Source of the DNA: Korarchaeum sp964519515
GTDB taxonomy: Archaea; Korarchaeota; Korarchaeia; Korarchaeales; Korarchaeaceae
Direction of reading: 5' to 3'
Length of the DNA: 6,807 nt
Assembly (NCBI GenBank): GCA_964519515.1
Contig: CAZFIJ010000002.1
Span: 1 to 6,807, forward strand
Part shown: positions 1 through 4,888 of the stretch, piece by piece
How positions within the stretch are numbered: the stretch's first letter is position 1
How the letters are laid out: each line of letters starts with the position of its first letter
Notes under the pieces: model-generated
Told to the model about the DNA's origin: nothing
The model's input: only the letters and a program-made list of their open reading frames with translations
The model's database searches: none
Program-made: the position numbers and the translations under genes

Positions 1-72
1 AGGATCCTGTACTTCGGAGGGGTGCTTCGAGGTCTCGACAGAGGGAACTCTTAACACTCCTGACCCCTCAGC

Positions 73-237
73 TCAAGATTCCCTCAGATCTCCTGAAGAC
101 GGGACGGCCGCATCCTCGCGAGCCTTAAGCTCGATGACACCCCAAACCTCTATTTCATCCAGCTTCACTGATCTTAACTTAAATTCGCCTGATAGTGCAT
201 CCATAACTTCGTTTGCAGCTCCTCCGATTTCAATCAT
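73..237 (-). CDS. Small unrecognised ORF at the left edge, possibly the front of a longer broken gene
   Basis: This is a 54-codon ORF from ATG at 237 to TGA at 73-75. The protein begins MIEIGGAANEVMDALSGEF and continues with a beta-like stretch ending GVIELKA, then a polar tail. I do not recognise the family. Its ATG overlaps the TGA of the ORF upstream (ATGA, 234-237), a usual sign of translational coupling. After the TGA the same frame stays open to base 1 and keeps a polar, linker-like composition (SGVLRVPSVETSKHPSE). The TGA may therefore be a nonsense mutation, for example from CGA, in a gene that runs off the window. It could also be one gene with the preceding fragment, separated by a frameshift at the ATGA. 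The ORF is probably coding, but its boundaries and function are unknown. Confidence 0.42.
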   Translation of the reverse strand: MIEIGGAANEVMDALSGEFKLRSVKLDEIEVWGVIELKAREDAAVPSSGDLRES

Positions 238-386
238 TTGAGAACTCTCTCCATCTTTAGCTTTAAAAAGGTCTCTTTTAAGTTTTCAGCTCCCTCAGAT
301 ACCTCTCTATCATACCTCATCAGACGCTTCACTGAGTGATAGAAGTGCGAGATAGATCTGAGTGACCCGTGGTAAGCCTCTATCTA
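234..386 (-). pseudogene. Unrecognised helical gene fragment, ATGA-coupled to the next ORF
   Basis: The reading frame is open from a TAG at 384-386 to the TGA at 234-236. The translation is helical and charged (EAYHGSLRSISHFYHSVKRL, then VSEGAENLKETFLKLKMERV). The first in-frame ATG is at 318-320, but coding-like sequence extends upstream of it to the TAG, so the true start looks lost. It lies directly downstream of the MNT remnant, where a HEPN partner would be expected. It has an Arg-x6-His spacing (RSISHFYH), but the rest does not resemble HEPN enough for me to name it. Composition and the ATGA overlap support coding. The family is unknown. Confidence 0.38.
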
Positions 387-387
387 A

Positions 388-740
388 TTAGTGTGGCAAT
401 AGAAATCCCTTCGGGACCTCCCTCGTGATATCGTCACCCCTGACCTCATGGATAGGCTCGTCGCCATCGTAAATCGTTCCTCTCCTCAACATGAAGCTGA
501 GAGGATTTCCCTCTCTAAGGCAGCTTTTAAGCTATCAGAATCGAGAACGGTGATATCAACTTTATCTTATGGGACTTGAAGCCCCTCGACGACCGTCCGC
601 TATCACTAGGATCACATCGCTCGCACAAGGAAAGAAACATCTGCCCTTTATGAGTGTCCAAACAAGATGATTGATCTGATCTTCAATCCTTCTCCGCCTC
701 TTCTCTAATGAAATATCCCTTCTAGTTTCGCCCTGTCCAT
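388..740 (-). pseudogene. Decayed minimal nucleotidyltransferase (MNT family), several frameshifts
   Basis: Pieces of an MNT-type nucleotidyltransferase, the kind paired with HEPN toxins and related to kanamycin nucleotidyltransferase, follow in order on the minus strand but in different frames. They are MDRAKLEGIF from the ATG at 740; LKIRSIILFGHS at about 686-651, which corresponds to the strand leading into the Gly-Ser motif; ASDVILVIAD at about 621-595, corresponding to the catalytic DxD strand but with Ile in place of the second Asp; VEGLQVP, a TAA at 567-569, then DKVDITVLDSDSLKAALER; and GNPLSFMLRRGTIYDG onward to a TAA at 388-390. The full span of about 117 codons fits the usual MNT length. 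With at least three frame changes, an in-frame stop and a lost metal ligand it cannot be functional as read. In MNT-HEPN pairs the MNT neutralises a HEPN RNase; no intact HEPN adjoins it. Confidence 0.6.
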
Positions 741-1068
741 CCTGCTTCCTTGCCGCACATAATGAGGAGGATGGGGGATTCGGGTAGCAGTCACGTGGCT
801 CGATTGATCTCAGCTGGACTAAGAATAGGCACAACTCCGATAAATGGCTATGATCTTCAGCTACAGCTCTCGGATATTCTGAATGCAGGGGTCCGGGAGA
901 GAGCTCGGCAGGACTCTAGCTACACCCCCTTCCTATATGTCAATAATATCTCCAAATATGTGCCCATTGGTATCAGAACGGGTTTTTAAGTGTGGGATTA
1001 TTGAAAAACCGTAGTGCTAAGAAGTTGTATCGAAAGAATTTATACATCATGTGTCCTAAATTGAATCG
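741..1068. other. 328-bp stretch with no gene I can support
   Basis: A plus-strand frame is open from TTG 750 to 989, but it lacks a ribosome site, a recognisable family and a sensible neighbour, and it overlaps the 5' end of the MNT remnant. TATA-like tracts occur on the plus strand at about 982-989 (GGTTTTTAAG) and 1038-1046 (AATTTATAC). They point into the 3' end of the opposing PIN gene, so no transcript start is assigned. The stretch probably combines the lost upstream region of the MNT gene with the 3' flank of the toxin gene. Confidence 0.4.
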
Positions 1069-1464
1069 TCACTTATACCAAACGGTCTTGATATTGAGGA
1101 CCTTGAAGTGATGATCGTCCGTTATTATCGCGGCTTTATGTCGCTTAGCAGCTGCCCCTATTATCAAATCTGCTATAGGGATGTCCTTATACTTGAGCGC
1201 CAATTCCCCAGCGAGGAAAGCGGTCTCCTCATCGAATGGAAGCACTCCAGCTCCTCTAGCCGTCCATAGCTTGAGCTTCATCTCAGCTTGCTCCGCTCCC
1301 AACTTCGTTCCAGCTACTCTCATGAACTCCGTAATGACTATAGAGGGGATCATCAACTTCTCCTTCGATACCTTCGAAAGGAAAATAGCTATGTTCCTCC
1401 TTTCCTCCTCAGAAGGAGGAAAAGAATGTGTTATCAGGAATCTCGTGTCCAATATCAACGCCAT
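1069..1464 (-). CDS. vapC: PIN-domain toxin, VapC type
   Basis: A 131-residue PIN-domain protein of the VapC type. Members are Mg-dependent ribonucleases that cut tRNA, rRNA or mRNA and are held inactive by the cognate antitoxin. The acidic residues expected of the active site are visible: Asp6 in LILDTRFLI, Glu46 in ITEFMR, Asp99 in IPIADLIIGA, and Asp116/Asp117 in IITDDHHF. Length and order of motifs are normal for VapC. The ATG at 1464 overlaps the antitoxin stop by 10 bases, so the two are almost certainly cotranscribed and coupled; a purine-rich tract (GAGGAAAGGGGAG) precedes the start inside the antitoxin gene. No lesion is seen. The specific RNA target cannot be told from sequence. Confidence 0.9.
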   Translation of the reverse strand: MALILDTRFLITHSFPPSEEERRNIAIFLSKVSKEKLMIPSIVITEFMRVAGTKLGAEQAEMKLKLWTARGAGVLPFDEETAFLAGELALKYKDIPIADLIIGAAAKRHKAAIITDDHHFKVLNIKTVWYK

Positions 1465-1682
1465 GCTCCCCTTTCCTCCTCTAAGAGTTTGATAAGCTTC
1501 TTATACTCTTCCTCACCGACTGGACTCCCTGGCTCTGGGATCCCCGGTTTCATGAGCACTATCTTGTCTCCTTCTAAAGAAGCACACATAAAATCTCCCT
1601 CTTTTATGTTCAAAGCATCTCTATATCTTTTGGGAATTGTTAATTGGCCCTTCCTGGTCACTTTCAAGATCTCCCATGGCAT
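1455..1682 (-). CDS. vapB: AbrB/SpoVT-type antitoxin of the PIN toxin
   Basis: A 75-residue swapped-hairpin AbrB-type DNA-binding antitoxin. Residues 4-47 form the AbrB fold, with the hallmark KVTRKGQLTIPKRYRDAL and a following strand LEGDKIVLMKPG. Residues 48-75 are an acidic, flexible tail (EEEYKKLIKLLEEER), the part that usually wraps around the toxin. I chose ATG 1682 over a longer start at 1724. The longer form adds only a hydrophobic run (LILVVLLVLL) unlike the family, it would be translated through the promoter, and 1682 lies about 26 bases after a TATA box, giving a leaderless message. The product is expected to bind the inverted repeat at 1685-1703 and repress its own operon, while neutralising the downstream PIN toxin. 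Confidence 0.9.
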   Translation of the reverse strand: MPWEILKVTRKGQLTIPKRYRDALNIKEGDFMCASLEGDKIVLMKPGIPEPGSPVGEEEYKKLIKLLEEERGAWR

Positions 1683-1684
1683 AA

Positions 1685-1713
1685 GTAGTACTAGAAGTAC
1701 TACCAATATAAGT
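1685..1713 (-). promoter_or_regulatory. TA-operon promoter with a palindromic operator
   Basis: Reading on the minus strand, CTTATATT (1712-1705) is a good archaeal TATA box, preceded by purine-rich GGAAAGA as a possible BRE. Between it and the ATG at 1682 lies a perfect inverted repeat, GTAGTAC-TTCTA-GTACTAC (1685-1703, 7-bp arms, 5-bp spacer). The expected transcript start, about 26 bases after the TATA centre, falls on the ATG. A repressor on the repeat would cover the initiation site, which fits autorepression by the AbrB-type antitoxin. Confidence 0.65.
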
Positions 1714-1802
1714 CTTTCCAGCAAGTCGATCGAAGGAGCCTCTCAGGATCTCCTCTCGATTAGGAGCACTTACAAAGCCTTTCGTCAAATGCTACGATTA
1801 GT

Positions 1803-1809
1803 TTTTATA
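1803..1809 (+). promoter_or_regulatory. TATA box of the exported-protein gene
   Basis: TTTTTATAC at about 1802-1810 places the transcript start near 1832, leaving a leader of about 13 bases before ATG 1845. The leader carries a purine-rich GAGATGAG tract that may act as a weak ribosome site. This promoter is divergent from the TA promoter, with about 90 bases between the two TATA boxes. Confidence 0.5.
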
Positions 1810-1844
1810 CTTTCACCTTATTGTTACTGAGAGATGAGAACTTG

Positions 1845-2822
1845 ATGAGATATATCTACCTCTTTTTGCTCCTTACCATATTATTGGGACCGATATACGC
1901 GTCCTCAGCTGCTGAACAGAAAGTCGCGATAATATCCAACGGAGCTGACCTTCCAGCAGCCAATTACATAAAGCAGCTGTTATCCTCAGCGGGAGTTAGC
2001 GCAACTATACTGCATGCTAGCGATTTTGAAGCTGCTAAGGGCACGGCTGATGTGATAATAGTCCTAGGAGGTCCGGATGCATACGAAGGGATCGGTCAGA
2101 TAAGCGGGAAATATCTGAGCAGCGATGATCAGCAATACCTCAGATCGACGAGAGGATCCTCTGTCGTGAGGAAGTTCTCTGATTCAGGGAAGGAGATAAT
2201 TATAATAGCTGGAAACACTAGAAGTGAGACGAAGCTATCCTCTGAAGTGTATTCTCAAGCCGGATTTCCTGGATCGAGTTTAGCTGCCTCATCAGTTAAA
2301 ATAGTCGCTCGCACGGGTGATAAGCTCACGTATAGAATGGTCCTCACCGATAAGAAGGAAGGGGAGACTCAAACGACGATGGTCACTGTCGAGAGATTCT
2401 CCGGAACTGTGGATGGAACTGCAGTAAATGGGATGAAGTGGACTTACATGTACCAAGAGCAAGATGCTCAGGCAGAGATGATATCAGGTTACACTCCAGA
2501 TGGAAGGTCCTGTACGATGACGAGAGTGACTTCCTCCGGCATTAGCTTCGTTGTCTCCCCATGGAATTGCATTCAGGAATCTCAGATGAGCGCCCCAGCT
2601 GGTGGTGGGGACCTCTCAGAGATACTGGAGCAGAGAGTAAGCGTGGAGACAAAGACAGTCCCTGCTGGAACATTCCTATGCCTTAAATATGAGCTACATG
2701 ACAATGAAGGAGGTATCTCTAGGATATGGAGCTCTCCTCAAGTGCCTTTAACTGGTTTAGTTGTTATGGAGTATGAGGAGCCCGACAGCAGCGTTGTGAT
2801 CGAGCTAGTGAAAATAGGATAA
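1845..2822 (+). CDS. Exported two-domain protein, Rossmann-like plus beta-rich domain
   Basis: A 325-residue protein with an N-terminal signal peptide (MRYIYLFLLLTILLGPIYAS, cleavage likely near residue 20-23), so it acts outside the cytoplasm. Residues 26 to about 145 look like a Rossmann-type alpha/beta domain (KVAIISNG; ADVIIVLGGPDAYEGIG; EIIIIAGNTRSE), reminiscent of the cell-wall/S-layer binding type-2 domain in which each unit has a VIIVGGP strand. Residues 152-325 are beta-rich, with VPAGTFLCLKYELHD followed by a Trp-Ser-Ser-Pro segment and PLTGLVVMEYEE. This pattern is seen in DUF3108-like and lipid-carrier-like exported domains. Cysteines at about 223 and 242 could form a disulfide. 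A TTG at 1821 would add eight residues, but ATG 1845 fits the promoter and signal peptide better. Substrate and role are unknown; it is not obviously linked to the TA genes. Confidence 0.85.
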   Translation: MRYIYLFLLLTILLGPIYASSAAEQKVAIISNGADLPAANYIKQLLSSAGVSATILHASDFEAAKGTADVIIVLGGPDAYEGIGQISGKYLSSDDQQYLRSTRGSSVVRKFSDSGKEIIIIAGNTRSETKLSSEVYSQAGFPGSSLAASSVKIVARTGDKLTYRMVLTDKKEGETQTTMVTVERFSGTVDGTAVNGMKWTYMYQEQDAQAEMISGYTPDGRSCTMTRVTSSGISFVVSPWNCIQESQMSAPAGGGDLSEILEQRVSVETKTVPAGTFLCLKYELHDNEGGISRIWSSPQVPLTGLVVMEYEEPDSSVVIELVKIG

Positions 2823-2830
2823 TCTAACCA

Positions 2831-2840
2831 TTATTTTTAT
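2831..2840 (+). terminator. T-rich terminator tract after the exported-protein gene
   Basis: TTATTTTTAT starts nine bases after the stop codon. Archaeal polymerase often terminates on such T-rich tracts without a hairpin. The opposing decayed toxin gene ends at 2948, so a stop here makes sense. The rest of 2841-2947 holds nothing I can name. Confidence 0.3.
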
Positions 2841-2947
2841 GAATTGAGAAATTACTCACTAATTTTCTTACCAGCAAGATCTGATATCCCTACATGTCTT
2901 TCCGCTATTCATGGATATAGCTTTCTCAAAAGTAAGCGGAACTCTCC

Positions 2948-3320
2948 TCATTCTTTTAAATGAAATTCTAGAGGTCTTCTCCTGATCTCAGTATCTGTTG
3001 CAATCGTTAAGAATCCGTAAAGTTTCTCTCTCAGCTCCATTACCTTCAGAAGGACCCTAATTCTATTCGGCACTCGGATCCTTAAGCCTTAGGAGGACTG
3101 CTCCAGGTGGACTATAAGATAGTGCTAAGTAGCCGAAATCCTTGTCCATCGTGGCTATCACTTTGTTGTGAAGCTTAGCCATGTTGACAACTTCTATATC
3201 CTTTATCCCTCTTCTCTCTGCGATAACGCTTTACACATTGAAGTTCATGCTTTTCAGCTTTTCATAAACCTTAATCCTCAAGCTCTCATCCAAGAGGAGC
3301 TTAAGATCTTCCGGCAACAA
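2948..3320 (-). pseudogene. Broken DUF5615 PIN-like toxin gene
   Basis: DUF5615 proteins are PIN-like putative nucleases usually encoded just after a DUF433 antitoxin, as here. The frame gives LPEDLKLLLDESLRIKVYEK, then KLKSMNFNV, a TAA at 3231-3233, then SVIAERRGIKDIEVVNMAKL and VIATMDKDFGYLA, containing the C-terminal acidic motif, and PPGAVLLRLKDPSA. A second lesion follows near 3065-3076: the frame ends at TAG 3063-3065, but coding resumes in another frame as VPNRIRVLLKVMELREKLYG and runs to TGA at 2948-2950. The two repairs restore about 124 residues, the normal family length. The TAA could come from CAA by a single change. The start is probably TTG 3320 or 3317, overlapping the antitoxin end. 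As read, the toxin is inactive. Confidence 0.8.
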
Positions 3321-3534
3321 GAATCTCCTCTCTTCCAAGCACTCTTGCAGCATATAACAGTGCAGTGCGTATATCCTCAATGCTAATTCTGTAATCCTTA
3401 GAAATCTCCTCTGGACTCATTCCAGCAGCCAATAGCTTCAGCACAAGATCAACTGCTATCCTAGTGCCGCGTATCACTGGCTTACCTGCCTTGACCTGTG
3501 GATCAACGACTATTCTTTTGAGGAGCTCCTCCAA
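3301..3534 (-). CDS. DUF433 antitoxin
   Basis: A 77-residue DUF433 protein, a VapB-like helix-turn-helix antitoxin. The family signature is clear: RIVVDPQVKAGKPVIRGTRI (residues 7-26), then LLAAGMSPEEISKDYRISIE (35-54), where the helix-turn-helix lies. The start is TTG 3534, preceded by GGTGAT (3545-3540) at a suitable distance; ATG and GTG codons just upstream are out of frame. The gene is complete, and its end overlaps the front of the DUF5615 toxin frame by about 20 bases, the usual arrangement. Because the toxin is dead, this antitoxin is either a survivor on its way out, or is kept because it neutralises a DUF5615 toxin elsewhere or represses related promoters. Confidence 0.88.
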   Translation of the reverse strand: MEELLKRIVVDPQVKAGKPVIRGTRIAVDLVLKLLAAGMSPEEISKDYRISIEDIRTALLYAARVLGREEILVAGRS

Positions 3535-3565
3535 GTGTCATCACCATGCATTCCCATATTGAACA

Positions 3566-3573
3566 CATAAAAA
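3566..3573 (-). promoter_or_regulatory. TATA box of the DUF433 gene
   Basis: On the minus strand TTTTTATG lies about 26 bases before position 3543, so the message would begin right at the GGTGAT ribosome site (3545-3540) and have only about a 9-base leader before TTG 3534. Confidence 0.45.
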
Positions 3574-3724
3574 CACGCCCTTCGCTACGGAAGCTTTTGA
3601 ATAGAGAAATCTTTTTTGGCACTCAATTTACTTTTCTAGCTCAGAATTTCTTTGGATTTCTTCTAGATATAAAGATACTGTGCAGATTTCTGGGCTTTGC
3701 CTGTGTTGTGAGTAATTTACAGCT

Positions 3725-3802
3725 TTAGGATGTTTCTCTCGCTTTACTGTAAACTAATCTCAGTTCCTCTTCTACTCTCGCTAGCTCCATTTTTAACACC
3801 AT
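3725..3802 (-). CDS. 25-residue leaderless ORF, possible truncated antitoxin
   Basis: The ORF runs from ATG 3802 to TAA 3725-3727 and begins MVLKMELARVEEELRLVYSK. A TATA box at 3825-3832 places the transcript start on this ATG, and the peptide is a charged amphipathic helix, so I think it is, or was, translated. It may be the front of a longer protein. Beyond the stop, 3540-3724 has short coding-like pieces in other frames (for example SLYLEEIQRNSELEK on the minus strand) but no continuous gene or recognisable family. Most of 3535-3845 is therefore best read as the remains of one small lost gene plus the promoter of DUF433. Confidence 0.35.
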   Translation of the reverse strand: MVLKMELARVEEELRLVYSKARETS

Positions 3803-3824
3803 GCGTTCTCTTCAGTAGACCCTT

Positions 3825-3832
3825 CATAAAAA
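3825..3832 (-). promoter_or_regulatory. TATA box of the short leaderless ORF
   Basis: TTTTTATG on the minus strand, with its centre about 26 bases from ATG 3802, predicts a leaderless transcript. It is the same box sequence as the one ahead of the DUF433 gene. Confidence 0.4.
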
Positions 3833-3845
3833 GACCTCTCTCGAC

Positions 3846-3977
3846 TTAAGTATTAGAGAACTCTGTAGGAGAACGGGGGATATGAATTCCTATTCTCTGA
3901 CTTTTCGCGTTTCTTAAACCAAGTTGCTCATTATTGAGGGAGATGAGGGATCCGATCTCAAGCAGGACGTCTATCAT
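3846..3977 (-). pseudogene. Possible stub of a PIN toxin gene
   Basis: The ORF runs from ATG 3977 to TAA 3846-3848 and begins MIDVLLEIGSLISLNNEQLG. Its ATG overlaps the TGA of the AbrB-type remnant (ATGA), exactly where a partner PIN toxin should start. The opening resembles PIN starts of the form M-I-D-T-S-V-L-L-E with two residues missing. After about 25 residues nothing PIN-like remains. Naming it PIN rests mostly on position. Confidence 0.35.
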
Positions 3978-4160
3978 TGAGAGACCTCCTTCATGGCTTG
4001 CCTCTCTGTCACTTTTCTTAAGCTTCTGTCGAGGGGAAGGTCACAAGAATTTTCCAACAGCTTAAATGGGCCTTCTGCTTTTCTTATCACTATGCTCCCC
4101 TCAACTGAGATCGGCTTCCCCATCCTCTCTTATGTTCACTCTCTCCTCTATCTCTTTGAT
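3974..4160 (-). pseudogene. Truncated, frameshifted AbrB-type antitoxin
   Basis: Two frames together spell the rear part of an AbrB-type VapB. The first, from 4160, reads IKEIEERVNIREDGEADLS and stops at TGA 4101-4103. The second, open from ATG 4123 to TGA 3974-3976, reads SVEGSIVIRKAEGPFKLLEN and then LDRSLRKVTERQAMKEV. Joined, they match the family order: an IPKEIRERVNIREG-like helix, the strand VEG-IVIRK, a linker, then a Leu-Asp-Arg-Ser-Leu-Arg-type helix that binds toxin. The first strand (GRITIP-like) is missing, and the remnant begins right at the stop codon of the UPF0175-like gene at 4162, which suggests a rearrangement joint there. Confidence 0.55.
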
Positions 4161-4161
4161 C

Positions 4162-4398
4162 TTAAATTACGATGGGTATCTTGGCCTTTATCCTCAACTG
4201 ATTGAACTCATCTATCTTCAGTCCAGCTATCCTAGCAGCTAGATACAGATCCCCAAGCTCAACGAAGCACTTCAGAGCTGATCTCAAGGGCTCAGGTTGC
4301 TCCTCTATGAACTTCCAATCAGCATTCTTCCTCCTTATCTCCCTAGCCTCCTCATCCTCTTCCTCCCATCTCTTAAATATCTCATCTAGTGTAGCCAA
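4162..4398 (-). CDS. UPF0175-like antitoxin, copy B, downstream of the toxin
   Basis: A 78-residue protein nearly identical to copy A (4888-5121) from the Trp-Glu-Glu of residues 11-13 onward. The N-terminal third is highly charged (EEEDEEAREIRRKNADWKF); the C-terminal half, FVELGDLYLAARIAGLKIDE with FNQLRIKAKIPIVI, resembles the helix-turn-helix of UPF0175 antitoxins, which pair with PIN-like toxins. The start is TTG 4398, inside the toxin gene; the two overlap by 17 bases. The first ten residues (MATLDEIFKR) differ fully from copy A, so identity breaks exactly where the gene leaves the toxin. No toxin follows it, only the broken AbrB-type remnant. It may be a second antitoxin for the same toxin, or the survivor of a lost sister pair. 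Confidence 0.82.
   Translation of the reverse strand: MATLDEIFKRWEEEDEEAREIRRKNADWKFIEEQPEPLRSALKCFVELGDLYLAARIAGLKIDEFNQLRIKAKIPIVI
4184..4370 (-). repeat. Direct repeat, copy B (pairs with 4910-5096)
   Basis: This segment pairs with 4910-5096 at a constant offset of 726 bases and without indels. Two blocks are perfectly identical: 4184-4230 (47 bp) and 4262-4370 (109 bp). The 31 bp between them (4231-4261) differ at 11 sites, mostly silent. The repeats are the conserved part of the two antitoxin genes and flank the toxin. Confidence 0.9.
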
Positions 4399-4888
4399 GA
4401 GACTTCAGCCTCCTCCTCGAGAATCTGAAGGAGGTCTCGTTCATAAATCTTTCTATAACATCATTCAACTCCTCCCTCGGGGAAGTCATGATCAAGATAT
4501 CTAGTGAATCGTAGACGGCAACTTCCTTATACTCCGGGACGACTTCAGTAAGTCTCTTGGGTGCTTTGTTATCAGTTAACAGGGGTATTCTCAGCCTCTT
4601 AGCTAGGACGAATGCGTAAAGCTCGGGCGGATCTATAATGGGGACTTGGGGATATATTGCGATCAATGAGAGTATCTTGCTGACCTCCCCCTCATCTATC
4701 ACTGGTGTTAGGACCAGATATCTCTCAGAAAGCCACTTCGCGGATAGAGCTTTAGCTCTCTCACTCTTAATCTCCTCAAAAGTTACTTCTGGCATCAACA
4801 ACCTATTGAAGGCCCTCTTAATCCTATCGGGTTCCGAGAAGAGCGACCAGTTTATGATCAAGCAAGCATCGACAACAGCTGAAGTCAT
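4382..4888 (-). CDS. PIN-like toxin between two antitoxin copies
   Basis: A 168-residue protein whose outline fits PIN-like toxins of the DUF3368 type: SAVVDACLIINWS with Asp7, then LLMPEVTFEEIKSE with Glu38/Glu39, then DPPELYAFVLAKRLRIPLLT with Glu89, and TDN with Asp106, followed by AVYDSLDILIM. It would be an RNase toxin by analogy. Two points are unusual. The third acidic position sits in a Pro-Pro-Glu-Leu context, and the C-terminal 40 residues, very rich in Arg and Lys (SFRFSRRRLKSLGYTR), extend beyond the usual domain. The ATG at 4888 overlaps the stop of antitoxin copy A by one base; its 3' end overlaps antitoxin copy B by 17 bases. The gene is complete and probably made from the promoter at 5126-5150. 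Confidence 0.72.
   Translation of the reverse strand: MTSAVVDACLIINWSLFSEPDRIKRAFNRLLMPEVTFEEIKSERAKALSAKWLSERYLVLTPVIDEGEVSKILSLIAIYPQVPIIDPPELYAFVLAKRLRIPLLTDNKAPKRLTEVVPEYKEVAVYDSLDILIMTSPREELNDVIERFMNETSFRFSRRRLKSLGYTR

Noticed and set aside
750..989. Plus-strand open frame of 79 codons
   Set aside because: No ribosome site, no recognisable motif, TTG start, and it overlaps the front of the MNT remnant on the other strand.
1683..1724. Hydrophobic N-terminal extension of the AbrB-type antitoxin (start at 1724)
   Set aside because: It would place a membrane-like run before a DNA-binding domain and be encoded by the TATA box and operator. ATG 1682 fits the promoter and the family.
1729..1760. 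Inverted repeat ATCGA-AGGAG / CTCCTCTCGAT between the divergent promoters
   Set aside because: The stem needs a bulge and lies upstream of both TATA boxes at no typical operator position. Too weak to call.
1288..1830. 180-codon plus-strand frame over the TA operon
   Set aside because: Antisense shadow of the AbrB/PIN genes: Ser- and Arg-rich, no motif, and it runs through two well-supported genes and both promoters.
3231..3233. Stop in the DUF5615 toxin read as a recoded codon
   Set aside because: It is TAA, not TAG or TGA, so pyrrolysine or selenocysteine recoding does not apply, and a second lesion downstream shows the gene is simply broken.
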